Shown piece by piece: positions 12,176 to 22,459 of a stretch of DNA of 64,000 nt. The notes below the pieces were generated by a model. That model searched no databases, was not told the origin of the DNA, and worked only from the letters and a program-made list of their open reading frames with translations. The DNA comes from Phyllobacterium zundukense (GTDB taxonomy: Bacteria; Pseudomonadota; Alphaproteobacteria; Rhizobiales; Rhizobiaceae). The stretch's first letter is position 1. Each line of letters starts with the position of its first letter. The stretch is taken from positions 1,710,501 through 1,774,500 of the forward strand of contig NZ_CP017940.1 of the NCBI RefSeq assembly GCF_002764115.1. Reading direction: 5' to 3'. The translations under genes and the position numbers were made by a program.

Positions 12176-13207
12176 ATGGCCACGAGGGCGAAAAAAAGCC
12201 CTGCGCGATCCGCGCAGACCTCTGCTGTCAAAGCACCAAAACCAATCCAGTTCACCAAAGAGCAAGAGCTCGAAGCATACCGCCAGATGCTGCTGATCCG
12301 CCGTTTCGAAGAAAAGGCAGGCCAACTCTACGGCATGGGCTTCATCGGTGGTTTCTGCCATCTCTACATCGGTCAGGAAGCAGTCGTGACCGGTATGCAG
12401 ATGTCGCTGAAGGAAGGCGATCAGGTCATCACCGGCTACCGTGATCACGGCCACATGTTGGCTTGCGGTATGAGTGCGCGCGGTGTCATGGCCGAACTGA
12501 CCGGACGTCGCGGCGGTCTGTCCAAGGGCAAGGGCGGGTCCATGCACATGTTCTCCAAGGAGAAGCATTTCTACGGTGGTCACGGTATCGTCGGTGCACA
12601 GGTCTCGCTCGGAACGGGCCTCGCATTTGCCAACCGCTACCGCGACAATGGCAACGTATCGCTGGCTTATTTCGGTGATGGAGCTGCCAATCAGGGCCAG
12701 GTCTACGAAAGCTTCAACATGGCGTCGCTATGGAAGTTGCCGGTCATCTACATCATTGAAAACAACCGTTATGCCATGGGTACTTCGGTTTCCCGGGCAT
12801 CGGCAGAGACCGATTTCTCCAAGCGCGGCATTTCCTTCAACATTCCCGGCATTCAGGTCGATGGCATGGATGTGCGCGCGGTCAATGCAGCGGGCGAAGA
12901 GGCTGCCGCCTGGGCACGCTCGGGCAAAGGCCCGATGATCCTGGAAATGCAGACTTACCGGTATCGCGGCCACTCCATGTCGGACCCGGCCAAATACCGT
13001 TCCAAGGACGAAGTGCAGAAGATGCGCTCCGATCACGATCCCATTGAGCAGGTGAAGAACCGGTTGATCGAAAAGGGATGGTCCACTGAGGACGATCTGA
13101 AGAAGATTGACAAAGACGTACGCGACATTGTGGCTGATGCTGCCGATTTCGCCCAGTCCGATCCGGAGCCGGATGCATCCGAGCTTTACACCGACATTCT
13201 GCTCTAA
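12176..13207 (+). CDS. pdhA: Pyruvate dehydrogenase E1 component, alpha subunit
   Basis: Part of the E1 heterotetramer that decarboxylates pyruvate with thiamine diphosphate and acetylates the lipoyl arm of E2. The 343-residue protein has an Ala/Lys-rich leader, then the E1 alpha fold with GGFCHLYIGQEAV and the thiamine-diphosphate motif GDGAANQG ... NNRY (GDG from residue 167). The phosphorylation-loop-like YRYRGHSMSDP is also present. A good ribosome site (AGGGAG) precedes the ATG. It is first in the operon pdhA-pdhB-pdhC-SGNH-lpd. Confidence 0.97.
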   Translation: MATRAKKSPARSAQTSAVKAPKPIQFTKEQELEAYRQMLLIRRFEEKAGQLYGMGFIGGFCHLYIGQEAVVTGMQMSLKEGDQVITGYRDHGHMLACGMSARGVMAELTGRRGGLSKGKGGSMHMFSKEKHFYGGHGIVGAQVSLGTGLAFANRYRDNGNVSLAYFGDGAANQGQVYESFNMASLWKLPVIYIIENNRYAMGTSVSRASAETDFSKRGISFNIPGIQVDGMDVRAVNAAGEEAAAWARSGKGPMILEMQTYRYRGHSMSDPAKYRSKDEVQKMRSDHDPIEQVKNRLIEKGWSTEDDLKKIDKDVRDIVADAADFAQSDPEPDASELYTDILL

Positions 13208-13221
13208 GGGAGGCGTAACAA

Positions 13222-14610
13222 ATGCCTGTAGATATTTTGATGCCAGCGCTCTCGCCTACCATGGAAGAGGGCAAGCTATCCAAATGGCTGAAAAAGGAAG
13301 GCGACAAGGTCACCTCCGGTGACATTCTCGCGGAAATCGAAACCGACAAGGCAACTATGGAAGTCGAAGCTGTCGATGAAGGCACAATCGGCAAGATTCT
13401 TGTTGCCGAAGGCACGGACGGCGTAAAGGTGAACACTATCATCGCCGTTCTGCTTGGCGAAGGCGAAAGCGCCGATGCCGTCAGCGCGCCGAAAGCTGCC
13501 GAAGCGCCTGCCAAGGCGGAAGAAGCGCCGAAGCAGGAAGCAGCCGCTGAAGCACCTGTCGCCTCGGTTCCTGCCGCACCAAAGTCGGAAGTCGTTGCGG
13601 ATCCGGACATTCCTGCTGGCACTGAAATGGTCTCGACGACCGTCCGTGAAGCACTGCGCGACGCCATGGCGGAAGAGATGCGCCGCGATCCCGATGTCTT
13701 CATCATGGGTGAAGAAGTCGCCGAATATCAGGGTGCCTACAAGATCACGCAGGGCTTGCTTGATGAATTCGGCCCGCGCCGCGTCGTTGACACGCCGATT
13801 ACCGAACACGGTTTTGCCGGTGTTGGTGTGGGTGCGGCGATGACAGGGTTGCGCCCCATCGTCGAGTTCATGACTTTCAACTTCGCCATGCAGGCAATCG
13901 ACCAAATTCTCAACTCTGCCGCCAAGACACTCTATATGTCCGGTGGTCAGATGGGTGCTCCGATGGTTTTCCGCGGACCTAGTGGCGCGGCATCGCGTGT
14001 CGCAGCCCAGCATTCCCAATGTTACGCCGCCTGGTACAGCCACATTCCTGGCCTGAAGGTCGTCATGCCCTATACGGCTGCCGATGCGAAAGGTCTGCTC
14101 AAGGCAGCCATCCGGGATCCGAACCCGGTTATCTTCCTCGAAAACGAAATCCTCTACGGCCATTCATTCGATGTGCCGAAGCTTGATGATTTCGTGCTGC
14201 CGATTGGCAAGGCCCGCATTCACAAGACGGGCACGGATGTTACGCTCGTCTCCTTCGGCATTGGCATGAACTATACGGTCAAGGCCGCCGAGGAGCTCTC
14301 CAAGCTCGGCATCGATGCGGAGATCATCGATCTGCGCACGATCCGGCCGATGGATATTCCCACGGTTATTGAATCAGTCAAGAAGACCGGGCGCTGCGTC
14401 ACCATCGAGGAGGGTTATCCGCAGTCCTCCGTTGGTACGGAAATCGCTACCCGCGTCATGCAGCAGGCCTTCGACTATCTCGACGCGCCAGTGCTGACGA
14501 TTGCGGGCAAGGATGTGCCGATGCCTTACGCGGCGAACCTGGAAAAGCTCGCCCTGCCGAACGTCAAGGAAATTGTCGATGCCGTCAAAGCTGTGACCTA
14601 CACAGCGTAA
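13222..14610 (+). CDS. pdhB: Pyruvate dehydrogenase E1 component, beta subunit with N-terminal lipoyl domain
   Basis: Second E1 subunit. Residues 1-80 form a biotinyl/lipoyl domain with the modified lysine at Lys43 in ETDKATME. An Ala/Glu/Lys/Pro-rich flexible linker follows (about 85-130). The transketolase-like E1 beta domain runs from about residue 137 to 462, with [32 protein letters not shown] and the C-terminal [13 protein letters not shown]. The fusion of a lipoyl domain to E1 beta is characteristic of alphaproteobacteria. It lies 14 bases after pdhA with its own ribosome site. Confidence 0.97.
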   Translation: MPVDILMPALSPTMEEGKLSKWLKKEGDKVTSGDILAEIETDKATMEVEAVDEGTIGKILVAEGTDGVKVNTIIAVLLGEGESADAVSAPKAAEAPAKAEEAPKQEAAAEAPVASVPAAPKSEVVADPDIPAGTEMVSTTVREALRDAMAEEMRRDPDVFIMGEEVAEYQGAYKITQGLLDEFGPRRVVDTPITEHGFAGVGVGAAMTGLRPIVEFMTFNFAMQAIDQILNSAAKTLYMSGGQMGAPMVFRGPSGAASRVAAQHSQCYAAWYSHIPGLKVVMPYTAADAKGLLKAAIRDPNPVIFLENEILYGHSFDVPKLDDFVLPIGKARIHKTGTDVTLVSFGIGMNYTVKAAEELSKLGIDAEIIDLRTIRPMDIPTVIESVKKTGRCVTIEEGYPQSSVGTEIATRVMQQAFDYLDAPVLTIAGKDVPMPYAANLEKLALPNVKEIVDAVKAVTYTA

Positions 14611-14626
14611 TAGGGAGGAAACCGAT

Positions 14627-15985
14627 ATGCCGATTAATATCACCATGCCGGCGCTTTCTCCCACGATGGAAGAAGGCAATCTTGCCAAATGGCTCGTCAA
14701 GGAAGGCGATAAGGTTGGACCCGGCGATGTGATCGCCGAGATCGAAACCGACAAGGCGACGATGGAAGTCGAAGCGGTCGATGAAGGCACTGTTGCCAAG
14801 ATCGTGGTTCCCGCGGGCACTGAAGGTGTCAAGGTCAACGCACTGATCGCAATTCTGGCGGGTGAGGGCGAGGATGCGGCCACTGCCGCCAAGGGCGGTG
14901 CCGATGCGGCTCCGGCCAAAGCCGAAGCGCCAAAGGAAGAAACGAAGGCTGAGGCCGCTCCTGTTGCGGCAAAGCCCGAGGCGCCAAAGGCAGAAGCAGC
15001 TCCCGCGCCGGTGGCATCTTCTGCACCCGCAAAGGCAGGCGATCGTCCGTTCTCTTCACCCTTGGCCCGTCGTATCGCCAAGGATGCCGGCATTGATCTT
15101 GCTGCTGTTGCGGGTTCCGGCCCGCATGGCCGCGTCATCAAGAAAGACGTGGAAGCCGCGATTGCCGGCGGTGGCGCAAAAGCCGTTCCAACTGCGGCAG
15201 CTTCCGCACCGGCAGCACCTGCGGCACCGAAACCCATGTCCGACGATGCCGTGCTCAAGCTGTTCGAGCCAAGTTCGTACGAGCTCGTGCCGCATGATGG
15301 CATGCGCAAGACCATTGCCAAGCGTCTGCTGGAGGCCAAGTCGACGGTACCGCATTTCTATCTGACGCTGGATTGCGAACTCGATGCACTTCTCGCACTG
15401 CGCGCGCAGATCAACGCGGCTTCGCCGATGCGCAAGACGGAAAAAGGCGATGTCCCGGCATACAAGCTGTCCGTCAACGACATGATCATCAAGGCGATGG
15501 CCCTTGCTCTGCGCGATGTTCCGGAAGCGAATGTATCGTGGACAGACTCGAACATGGTCAAACACAAGCATTCTGATGTGGGTGTTGCCGTGTCGATCCC
15601 GGGCGGACTGATCACGCCGATCATTCGCAAGGCAGAGGAGAAGACGCTTTCGGCCATTTCGAATGAAATGAAGGACCTGGCCAAACGGGCCCGTGATCGC
15701 AAGCTGAAGCCTGAAGAGTATCAGGGCGGCACGACAGCGGTGTCCAATCTCGGCATGTTCGGCGTCAAGGATTTCGCCGCTATCATCAACCCGCCGCACG
15801 CAACCATTCTCGCGGTTGGCGCGGGCGAGGAGCGTGCAGTTGTCAAGAAGGGCGAGATCAAGGTTGCTACTGTCATGTCCGTGACACTTTCGACGGATCA
15901 TCGTGCAGTTGACGGTGCCTTGGGAGCAGAACTGGCGCAGGCCTTCAAGCGCCACATTGAAAATCCGATGGGCATGCTGGTCTGA
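14627..15985 (+). CDS. pdhC: Dihydrolipoamide acetyltransferase, E2 of pyruvate dehydrogenase
   Basis: Core enzyme that transfers acetyl from lipoate to CoA. In order: lipoyl domain (1-80, Lys43 in ETDKATME), an Ala/Pro/Lys-rich linker, a peripheral E3-binding domain (about 140-180, with [15 protein letters not shown] and [14 protein letters not shown]), a second linker, and the catalytic domain from about 215. His425 and Asp429 in DHRAVDGA are the acetyltransferase active site. The lipoyl domain is very similar to that of PdhB next door, suggesting a duplication shared within the operon. Confidence 0.97.
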   Translation: MPINITMPALSPTMEEGNLAKWLVKEGDKVGPGDVIAEIETDKATMEVEAVDEGTVAKIVVPAGTEGVKVNALIAILAGEGEDAATAAKGGADAAPAKAEAPKEETKAEAAPVAAKPEAPKAEAAPAPVASSAPAKAGDRPFSSPLARRIAKDAGIDLAAVAGSGPHGRVIKKDVEAAIAGGGAKAVPTAAASAPAAPAAPKPMSDDAVLKLFEPSSYELVPHDGMRKTIAKRLLEAKSTVPHFYLTLDCELDALLALRAQINAASPMRKTEKGDVPAYKLSVNDMIIKAMALALRDVPEANVSWTDSNMVKHKHSDVGVAVSIPGGLITPIIRKAEEKTLSAISNEMKDLAKRARDRKLKPEEYQGGTTAVSNLGMFGVKDFAAIINPPHATILAVGAGEERAVVKKGEIKVATVMSVTLSTDHRAVDGALGAELAQAFKRHIENPMGMLV

Positions 15986-15993
15986 GAACCGAT

Positions 15994-16632
15994 ATGAAAA
16001 CCGTCCTTTGTTATGGCGACTCGCTGACTTGGGGTTATATTCCCGATGGATCGGGTCGCCATGCATTCAGGGATCGTTGGCCGCAGGTGCTTCAGGCTGA
16101 ACTCGGTAACGGCGTTCATGTCATCGCGGACGGTTTGAACGGCCGCACGACTGCCTATGACGATCATCTGTCGGGGTTCGAGCGCAATGCGGCCAAGACA
16201 TTGACTACGGCGCTTGGCACACATTTTCCGCTCGATCTCGTCATTATCATGCTTGGTACCAACGATATGAAGCATGTCCTCTGCGGCAATGCTTTGGGTG
16301 CCAAGCGCGGTATGCAACGGTTGATCGAAATTGTCCGCACGTCGCCTTATCAATTTGGTGCCGAGGCGCCGCGGGTGTTGATCATGTCGCCACCACCTCT
16401 CGGCAAGGCCGGCGGCGAAGAATTCAGACTGATATTTGAAGACGGCATCGAGCAGTCGCACTTATTAGCCGGCTTCTATAAAAATGCTGCGTCACTTGCC
16501 GGTTGTACGTTTTTTGACGCCGGTTCGGTCGCAGCGACGTCGTCCGTGGATGGCGTTCATCTTGATGCAGACAATACACGGGCAATCGGCAAAGCTGTTG
16601 CACCCATCGTTCGAGACATACTCGATCTTTAA
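15994..16632 (+). CDS. SGNH/GDSL-family hydrolase (esterase-like)
   Basis: A 212-residue serine hydrolase. Block I is CYGDSLTWGY with nucleophile Ser10, the block III-like element is LGTNDMK and block V is DGVHLDADN with the catalytic Asp/His pair. There is no signal peptide, so it is cytosolic. It resembles the small arylesterase/acyltransferase group of SGNH enzymes; the natural substrate cannot be told from sequence. It sits 8 bases after pdhC and 18 before lpd, inside the pyruvate dehydrogenase operon, so it is co-transcribed with the complex, but a functional link is only inferred. Confidence 0.88.
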   Translation: MKTVLCYGDSLTWGYIPDGSGRHAFRDRWPQVLQAELGNGVHVIADGLNGRTTAYDDHLSGFERNAAKTLTTALGTHFPLDLVIIMLGTNDMKHVLCGNALGAKRGMQRLIEIVRTSPYQFGAEAPRVLIMSPPPLGKAGGEEFRLIFEDGIEQSHLLAGFYKNAASLAGCTFFDAGSVAATSSVDGVHLDADNTRAIGKAVAPIVRDILDL

Positions 16633-16650
16633 TCTAGGAGGACCAAGGTC

Positions 16651-18096
16651 TTGGCCAATAATTACGACGTGATCATCATTGGTTCGGGCCCTGGCGGCTA
16701 CGTCACCGCCGTTCGCTCCGCCCAGCTTGGTTTCAAGACTGCAATCGTCGAGCGAGAACACCTCGGTGGTATCTGCCTCAATTGGGGTTGCATTCCGACC
16801 AAAGCGCTGCTGCGTTCGGCCGAAATCTTTCATTACGGCCAGCACGCCAAGGACTATGGCCTGACCATCGAAGGCAAGATTTCTGCAGATGTCAAAGCCG
16901 TCGTCCAGCGCTCGCGCGGCGTCTCCGCCCGTCTCAATGCCGGCATTGGCTTTCTGATGAAGAAGAACAAGGTCGATGTGATCTGGGGTGAAGCCAAGTT
17001 GTCCAAGCCTGGCGAGATCGTTGTCGCCAAGACGTCAAAGAAGCCTATGGAACCGCAAAATCCACTACCGAAAAATGCGCTGGGCGAAGGTACTTATACG
17101 GCTAAGCATATTATCCTTGCGACCGGTGCCCGTCCGCGCGCGCTGCCCGGCATCGAGCCGGATGGTAAGCTGATCTGGACTTATTTCGAGGCCATGGTGC
17201 CACCGGAAATGCCGAAATCCCTGGTTGTCATGGGATCCGGCGCCATTGGAATCGAATTTGCCTCCTTCTATCGGACCATGGGTGCCGAGGTGACAGTCGT
17301 CGAGCTGCTGCCGACCGTCATGCCTATCGAGGACGCAGAAATCTCAGCCTTTGCCCGCAAGCAATTCGAAAAGCAGGGCATGAAGATCATTACGGACGCC
17401 AAGGTGACGAAGGTCGAGAAAGCCGCCAATTCGATTACTGCTCATGTCGAGACTAAGGATGGCAAGGTGGACAAGATCACGGCGGAACGCCTGATTTCCG
17501 CTGTCGGTGTTCAAGGCAATATCGAAAATCTTGGACTGGAGGCTTTGGGCGTAAAGACCGACCGCGGGTGCATCGTGACTGACGGCTACGGCAAGACCAA
17601 CGTGCCGGGCATCTATGCAATCGGCGATGTTGCCGGTCCGCCCATGCTGGCGCACAAGGCGGAGCATGAAGGCGTGATCTGCGTCGAGAAGATCGCCAAT
17701 GTTCCGGGCGTCCATGCCCTGGAAAAGGACAAGATTCCGGGTTGCACCTATTGCCAGCCTCAGGTTGCTTCGGTTGGTCTGACCGAGGCGAGGGCAAAGG
17801 AGGGTGGTCGCGAGATTCGCGTCGGCCGTTTCCCGTTCGCGGCGAACGGCAAGGCGATCGCACTTGGTGAAGATCAGGGTCTCATCAAGACCATCTTCGA
17901 CAAGAAGACGGGCCAGTTGATCGGCGCCCATATGGTCGGTGCAGAAGTCACGGAATTGATCCAGGGATTCGTCGTCGCCATGAATCTCGAAACGACTGAA
18001 GAAGAATTGATGCATACGGTCTTCCCGCACCCAACCTTGTCAGAAATGATGAAGGAAAGCGTGCTGGATGCTTACGGCCGGGTGTTGAACGCCTGA
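16651..18096 (+). CDS. lpd: Dihydrolipoyl dehydrogenase, E3
   Basis: FAD enzyme that reoxidises dihydrolipoamide with NAD+ for the pyruvate dehydrogenase complex. The 481-residue protein has the FAD fold at the N terminus (DVIIIGSGPGGY), the redox disulfide Cys42/Cys47 in GGICLNWGCIPTKA, the NAD-binding GSGAIGIEFASFY and the dimer-interface His460 in FPHPTLSE. Translation starts at a TTG (16651) 9 bases after TAGGAGGA. It is the last catalytic gene of the pdh operon. Confidence 0.97.
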   Translation: MANNYDVIIIGSGPGGYVTAVRSAQLGFKTAIVEREHLGGICLNWGCIPTKALLRSAEIFHYGQHAKDYGLTIEGKISADVKAVVQRSRGVSARLNAGIGFLMKKNKVDVIWGEAKLSKPGEIVVAKTSKKPMEPQNPLPKNALGEGTYTAKHIILATGARPRALPGIEPDGKLIWTYFEAMVPPEMPKSLVVMGSGAIGIEFASFYRTMGAEVTVVELLPTVMPIEDAEISAFARKQFEKQGMKIITDAKVTKVEKAANSITAHVETKDGKVDKITAERLISAVGVQGNIENLGLEALGVKTDRGCIVTDGYGKTNVPGIYAIGDVAGPPMLAHKAEHEGVICVEKIANVPGVHALEKDKIPGCTYCQPQVASVGLTEARAKEGGREIRVGRFPFAANGKAIALGEDQGLIKTIFDKKTGQLIGAHMVGAEVTELIQGFVVAMNLETTEEELMHTVFPHPTLSEMMKESVLDAYGRVLNA

Positions 18097-18109
18097 TCGC
18101 GAAAGGATT

Positions 18110-18382
18110 TTGGATTCATTGGTCACGATCAAGGACGGCAGACCCTGGATCAGCTTGTCATGGCTGATCCTCAAATGGTCGACGCTCATCGGTCTCTTGC
18201 TCGGGTTTGTGCCGTCCACCTTGAGTCTGGTTTCCGGTAACACCATATCGATCAATGGAATAGCGATTGGCGGTTGGACGGGTGTGTGGATAGTGACCTT
18301 TGCCTGCGGGTTGGGTGGTTTTCTTTTCGGTGCTATATGGGCTCTGGTGTTACGCGCCATTGCAATCGCATCAGGGCGCTAG
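18110..18382 (+). CDS. Small membrane protein of unknown function
   Basis: A 90-residue protein starting at a TTG preceded by GAAAGGA, 13 bases after lpd. It has two hydrophobic stretches (about residues 22-43 and 52-85), with several glycines in the second. No domain is recognised. The tight spacing with lpd and with the next gene suggests it is the tail of the pdh transcript. It is probably real, given the ribosome site and the uninterrupted membrane-protein composition. Confidence 0.6.
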   Translation: MDSLVTIKDGRPWISLSWLILKWSTLIGLLLGFVPSTLSLVSGNTISINGIAIGGWTGVWIVTFACGLGGFLFGAIWALVLRAIAIASGR

Positions 18383-18397
18383 CGAGGGGAGAAACAG

Positions 18398-18676
18398 ATG
18401 GATCAGCCAGTCGGTATCATGGGCATGCCCGGTGTCGGGTTCTTTGGAATGCTGGTAATTGGCTTCATTGCCGGTTATATCGCCGAAAAGGCAATGAAGC
18501 GTGATCACGGTCTTCTCACCAACATTCTTGTCGGCATAGCCGGTTCCTTTGTCGGTGGCACGCTGGCAGGACTGTTGAACTTCAATTTCTATGGATTTCT
18601 TGGAAATCTGATCGTTGCGACGGCGGGCGCAATCCTCATTCTTTGGGTCTTTGGCAGGACCAGGGCCGCAAGCTAG
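18398..18676 (+). CDS. GlsB/YeaQ/YmgE-family (transglycosylase-associated) membrane protein
   Basis: A 92-residue protein made of three short hydrophobic, Gly-rich segments, with the family pattern [14 protein letters not shown], then [16 protein letters not shown] and a C-terminal hydrophobic helix ending in FGRTRAAS. Members are small stress-associated inner-membrane proteins whose biochemical role is not settled. It has a ribosome site (AGGGGAGAAA) upstream and lies 15 bases after the previous small membrane gene. Confidence 0.85.
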   Translation: MDQPVGIMGMPGVGFFGMLVIGFIAGYIAEKAMKRDHGLLTNILVGIAGSFVGGTLAGLLNFNFYGFLGNLIVATAGAILILWVFGRTRAAS

Positions 18677-18696
18677 GCCACAAGCTAGGATACACT

Positions 18697-19662
18697 ATGG
18701 TAACGGTACTCGACACGATCGATCAAAAGCGGCGCCTTCGTCATCCCGAGAAGGCGCATCGCCCGGATTCGGAGATTCTCAAGAAACCGGACTGGATCAG
18801 GGTCAAGGCCCCCGTGTCAAAAGGCTATTCGGAAACACGGGACATTGTGCGGTCGCACAATCTGGTCACTGTGTGCGAAGAAGCCGGTTGTCCCAATATT
18901 GGCGAATGCTGGGACAAAAAGCACGCAACGTTCATGATCATGGGCGAAATTTGTACGCGCGCCTGTGCCTTCTGCAACGTGGCGACGGGACTGCCGACTG
19001 CACTTGATCGGGAAGAGCCGGAAAATGTCGGCAAGGCAGTCCTGAAGATGGGCTTGTCGCATGTGGTTATCACTTCCGTCGATCGCGACGATCTTGCGGA
19101 TGGCGGGGCCCAGCATTTCGCCGAGGTGATCCACGCGATCCGCCGCATTTCGCCCGGAACCACTATCGAGATCCTGACGCCTGATTTCCTGCGCAAGGAA
19201 GGTGCCCTTGAGATTGTTGTTGCTGCCCGCCCTGATGTGTTCAACCACAATCTCGAAACTGTGCCCTCTAATTATCTGAAGGTCCGCCCAGGTGCCCGCT
19301 ACTTCCATTCCATCCGGCTGTTGCAGCGCGTGAAAGAGATCGATCCAACGATTTTCACCAAGTCGGGCATCATGGTCGGCCTTGGCGAAGAGCGGAATGA
19401 AGTGCTGCAGTTGATGGACGATTTGCGGTCTGCCGATGTGGACTTCATGACCATCGGCCAGTACCTGCAGCCGACACGGAAGCACCACCCCGTGCTTAAC
19501 TACGTGACGCCGGATGAATTCAAGTCTTATGCGACGATTGCCAAGACCAAGGGTTTCCTGGTCGTTGCTTCGAGCCCGCTGACACGTTCGTCGCACCATG
19601 CCGGTGAAGACTTTGCCAAGCTGAGGGCGGCACGCGAGGCGCTGCACGCAAGCCGTACCTGA
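18697..19662 (+). CDS. lipA: Lipoyl synthase
   Basis: Radical-SAM enzyme that inserts two sulfurs into protein-bound octanoate to make lipoate, the cofactor of the E2 and E1 beta lipoyl domains encoded upstream. The 321-residue protein has the auxiliary cluster motif Cys60-x4-Cys65-x5-Cys71 and the radical-SAM motif Cys86-x3-Cys90-x2-Cys93 (CTRACAFC). The C-terminal [13 protein letters not shown] carries the serine that binds the auxiliary cluster. ATG at 18697 was chosen over 18643, which overlaps the preceding gene. Placement downstream of the pdh operon makes sense. Confidence 0.97.
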   Translation: MVTVLDTIDQKRRLRHPEKAHRPDSEILKKPDWIRVKAPVSKGYSETRDIVRSHNLVTVCEEAGCPNIGECWDKKHATFMIMGEICTRACAFCNVATGLPTALDREEPENVGKAVLKMGLSHVVITSVDRDDLADGGAQHFAEVIHAIRRISPGTTIEILTPDFLRKEGALEIVVAARPDVFNHNLETVPSNYLKVRPGARYFHSIRLLQRVKEIDPTIFTKSGIMVGLGEERNEVLQLMDDLRSADVDFMTIGQYLQPTRKHHPVLNYVTPDEFKSYATIAKTKGFLVVASSPLTRSSHHAGEDFAKLRAAREALHASRT

Positions 19663-19665
19663 TCG

Positions 19666-20139
19666 ATGCCGAAATTTGAAACGATCCGTCCTGTTGTCCA
19701 TCGGGCCGAGCAGATGTTCGATCTGGTCGCTGATGTCGAAAGCTATCCGCAATTCCTGCCAATGTGCGAAAGCCTGAAAGTGCGTTCCCGCAAGGAAAGC
19801 CACGGCAAGACCTTGCTGATTGCTGACATGACCGTTGGTTACAAACTGATACGCGAGACCTTCACCAGTCAGGTATTGTTGAAGCCCGAAGAAAAAGTCA
19901 TCTTGACCAAATATATCGATGGGCCGTTCCGCTATCTCGACAACCGTTGGCAGTTCGTTCCCGATGTCAATCCGGAACATTCCACCGTGAAATTTTACAT
20001 CGACTACGAATTCAAGAGCCGCACGCTCGGTTTTCTCATGGGCTCTATGTTCGACATCGCGTTTCGGAAATTCACTGAGGCGTTTGAAAAACGCGCCGAC
20101 GCGATCTATGGCAAAGGCGAGAAATCGCCCGTAGTCTGA
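19666..20139 (+). CDS. Coq10/RatA-type START-domain protein
   Basis: A 157-residue START-fold protein with the family opening VVHRAEQMFDLVADVESYPQFLPMCESLKV and the closing MFDIAFRKFTEAFEKRAD. Members include yeast Coq10, which binds ubiquinone, and E. coli RatA, reported to affect ribosome subunit association. The alphaproteobacterial proteins are closest to the mitochondrial type, so a ubiquinone-binding role is the better guess. It lies 3 bases after lipA, hence is translationally coupled. Confidence 0.88.
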   Translation: MPKFETIRPVVHRAEQMFDLVADVESYPQFLPMCESLKVRSRKESHGKTLLIADMTVGYKLIRETFTSQVLLKPEEKVILTKYIDGPFRYLDNRWQFVPDVNPEHSTVKFYIDYEFKSRTLGFLMGSMFDIAFRKFTEAFEKRADAIYGKGEKSPVV

Positions 20140-20153
20140 AGGATAATTCTGAT

Positions 20154-20582
20154 ATGGAACACGAAAACCCGGAGTATCAGCTTCATATCGGCACGCCCTC
20201 TGTCGAGGATTATCGGCGTTTGCGTGAAATCGCCGGAATGAGCCTCAAGAGCCAGGAAGCTGCAGAAAAGGGCCTGCCCAATACGATCTATGCGGCAACC
20301 ATTCGCCATCAGGAGGACACCGTCGCCATGGGCCGTGTCGTTGGTGACAATGGCTGTTTCTATCAGATTGTGGATATCGCCGTTGATCCCGCCCACCAGG
20401 GTAAGGGCTTGGGCAAGATCATCGTTTCGAGCCTCATTGATTTTGTGCAAACCGAGGCGCCTGACAGCGCCTATGTCAGTCTGATCGCAGACGGTCCCGC
20501 CAAATATCTCTATGCAAAGTTCGGATTTGAGCCGGTTGCGCCAGAGTCAATCGGCATGGCCTTTCGGGTTCAGCGATCCTAG
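20154..20582 (+). CDS. GNAT-family N-acetyltransferase
   Basis: A 142-residue acetyltransferase of the compact GNAT fold. The acetyl-CoA pyrophosphate loop is visible as [20 protein letters not shown] (Q/RxxGxG/A) after the beta-strand [11 protein letters not shown], and the C-terminal [17 protein letters not shown] is typical. The substrate is unknown. It lies 14 bases after the Coq10-like gene in the same direction, and its 3' end overlaps the convergent cinA-type gene by 36 bases. Confidence 0.88.
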   Translation: MEHENPEYQLHIGTPSVEDYRRLREIAGMSLKSQEAAEKGLPNTIYAATIRHQEDTVAMGRVVGDNGCFYQIVDIAVDPAHQGKGLGKIIVSSLIDFVQTEAPDSAYVSLIADGPAKYLYAKFGFEPVAPESIGMAFRVQRS

Positions 20583-21065
20583 ACCCGCCAGGATCCAATC
20601 GAGTGCCTTATTGACGGCGGCTTGCCGTATCGACGCGCGTCCGTGATCGTCAAATATATGGCGTATCGCCATTGGCGGCTTTCCCTTGACGGCCAGCCCA
20701 AACCAGACGAGGCCAACCGGCTTCGTGTCCGAGCCACCGCCGGGTCCGGCAATTCCCGTGACTGAGACAGCAATTCCGGCGCGCGAATGGGAGAGGGCGC
20801 CTGCAGCCATGGCAAGCGCAACTTCCTCTGATACCGCGCCATGTGCGGCTATCAGTTCGAGCGGGACGCCGAGCATTTCGTGCTTGGCCTCGTTGGAATA
20901 AGTGACAAAACCACGATCAACGACATCGGATGAACCGCCAATATCCGTAAGAGAAGCTGCGATCATACCTCCGGTGCAGGACTCGGCAGTTGCAAGCAGA
21001 ACACCTTTGCGCCGGCAAGCTTCAAGCACCGCTATTGCCTTGGCTTCTGCAATAAGACCGCTCAT
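20547..21065 (-). CDS. CinA C-terminal-type protein, nicotinamide-nucleotide amidase (PncC)
   Basis: A 172-residue stand-alone CinA C-terminal domain. These enzymes deamidate nicotinamide mononucleotide to nicotinate mononucleotide in NAD recycling. The signature [34 protein letters not shown] and the later [21 protein letters not shown] are complete. The N-terminal COG1058 domain of full-length CinA is absent, as is normal for this subfamily. The start codon overlaps the ispDF stop by 4 bases, so it is co-transcribed and coupled with ispDF. Confidence 0.9.
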   Translation of the reverse strand: MSGLIAEAKAIAVLEACRRKGVLLATAESCTGGMIAASLTDIGGSSDVVDRGFVTYSNEAKHEMLGVPLELIAAHGAVSEEVALAMAAGALSHSRAGIAVSVTGIAGPGGGSDTKPVGLVWFGLAVKGKPPMAIRHIFDDHGRASIRQAAVNKALDWILAGLGSLNPKGHAD

Positions 21066-22282
21066 TCCGGCAATCCTCCGGGATAGATGACGGAAGCTGT
21101 GGCAATCGCGGCGATGCCTTCCTTACGGCCAATGAATCCGAGCTTTTCATTGGTAGTGGCCTTAACTGAAATACGATCAGGCGTAATGCCCAGCATCTTC
21201 GATAATGCAGCAGTCATCGCTTCACGATGCGGGCCGACTTTCGGCGCTTCGCAGATCAGTGTGATGTCTGCGTTGGCAATCCGGCCGCCGGCCTCTTTGA
21301 CGATCTTCACCGCATGTTCCACGAATATATGCGAGGCGGCGCCTTTCCACTGCGGATCGGACGGTGGAAAATGTGTGCCTATATCGCCCGCACCGCGCGT
21401 CGCCAGCAAGGCATCTGTCAGCGCATGCAACGCCACGTCCGCATCGGAATGTCCGGAAAGCTTGCAATCATGTTCGATGAAGACACCGGCAAGCATCACG
21501 CCGTTGCCCGGCTCGAATGCATGCACGTCATAGCCGTTTCCTGTGCGCACATCCGGATAGGCGGAAAGCTTCTGTGACAGACGATCATCGGCCATATCGA
21601 TATCCTTTGCCCAGGTCAATTTCGTGTTATCGGCCGATCCTTCGACGATCCGCACCGGTAAGCCATGCCATTCGGCAATAGCCGAATCGTCGGTGAAATC
21701 GGAGCGACCGGCGGCGAACGCCGCGTCGTGCGCAGTGAGGATCGGCAAATAGGGGAAGGCTTGCGGCGTCTGTGCAGCATAGAGGCCGGCGCGCGGCACT
21801 GTCGCGCTGACCATTGCATCATTCCCCGCCGCCTTCAACGTATCCGAGACAGCAAGAACCGGCAGGACGCCAATGTGCGGTGTCAGATTGAAAATGACCC
21901 GCTCCAGAAGGTCAGCCGAAATGAAGGGACGCACGCCATCGTGAATCAGCACGTGGTCAGGCATCATGTCCTTGAGCGCCAGAAGTCCGAGGCGGGTTGA
22001 TTCCTGGCGGGTCGGTCCGCCTGTTACCGAAGTAATGCTAGCGGCAAAGTCTCCGGTGGCTTGGGCAAACAGTGCCTCGTCTTCCTTATGGATGACAACG
22101 ACGACACGATCGACCAGCGGACAATCGAGGAACGCACGAAGCGTGTGCGCCAAAACGGCCTCTCCGCCAATCTTGCGGTATTGCTTTGGTCCTTCAACGC
22201 TTTGGCCCGCGCGCTCTCCGCGCCCAGCCGCCACAATGACGGCGGCTACCCGCATTTTCTTGTCATCAGTCTTAACCGGCAC
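21062..22282 (-). CDS. ispDF: Bifunctional 2-C-methyl-D-erythritol 4-phosphate cytidylyltransferase / 2,4-cyclodiphosphate synthase
   Basis: Two steps of the MEP isoprenoid pathway in one 406-residue chain. The IspD half (about 10-235) has the nucleotide-binding [15 protein letters not shown], then HDGVRPFI and the C-terminal [15 protein letters not shown]. The IspF half (about 247-400) has the metal motif GYDVHAF, the [18 protein letters not shown] signature and the C-terminal [18 protein letters not shown]. The fusion is typical of alphaproteobacteria. It is divergent from dusB. Confidence 0.96.
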   Translation of the reverse strand: MPVKTDDKKMRVAAVIVAAGRGERAGQSVEGPKQYRKIGGEAVLAHTLRAFLDCPLVDRVVVVIHKEDEALFAQATGDFAASITSVTGGPTRQESTRLGLLALKDMMPDHVLIHDGVRPFISADLLERVIFNLTPHIGVLPVLAVSDTLKAAGNDAMVSATVPRAGLYAAQTPQAFPYLPILTAHDAAFAAGRSDFTDDSAIAEWHGLPVRIVEGSADNTKLTWAKDIDMADDRLSQKLSAYPDVRTGNGYDVHAFEPGNGVMLAGVFIEHDCKLSGHSDADVALHALTDALLATRGAGDIGTHFPPSDPQWKGAASHIFVEHAVKIVKEAGGRIANADITLICEAPKVGPHREAMTAALSKMLGITPDRISVKATTNEKLGFIGRKEGIAAIATASVIYPGGLPE

Positions 22283-22459
22283 GCTTCTCTCCGTGATGTC
22301 GAACTGCGTTACCCTTTGCCAAGCCGAAAGACCAGAGGTTTGAGTCGAAAGGAGGTCGAAATCCGGTCAGGGAACGACGCTCTTTGCCTTGCGAAGAGGC
22401 ACGATCCTGTCTAAAGGATAGGCTATTGTAAAATTGCATACGAAACAGGCAGACCAAGC

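Noticed and set aside
13276..14163. A 295-codon antisense frame inside pdhB
   Set aside because: High-GC third positions of pdhB generate long antisense frames; the peptide has no family features.
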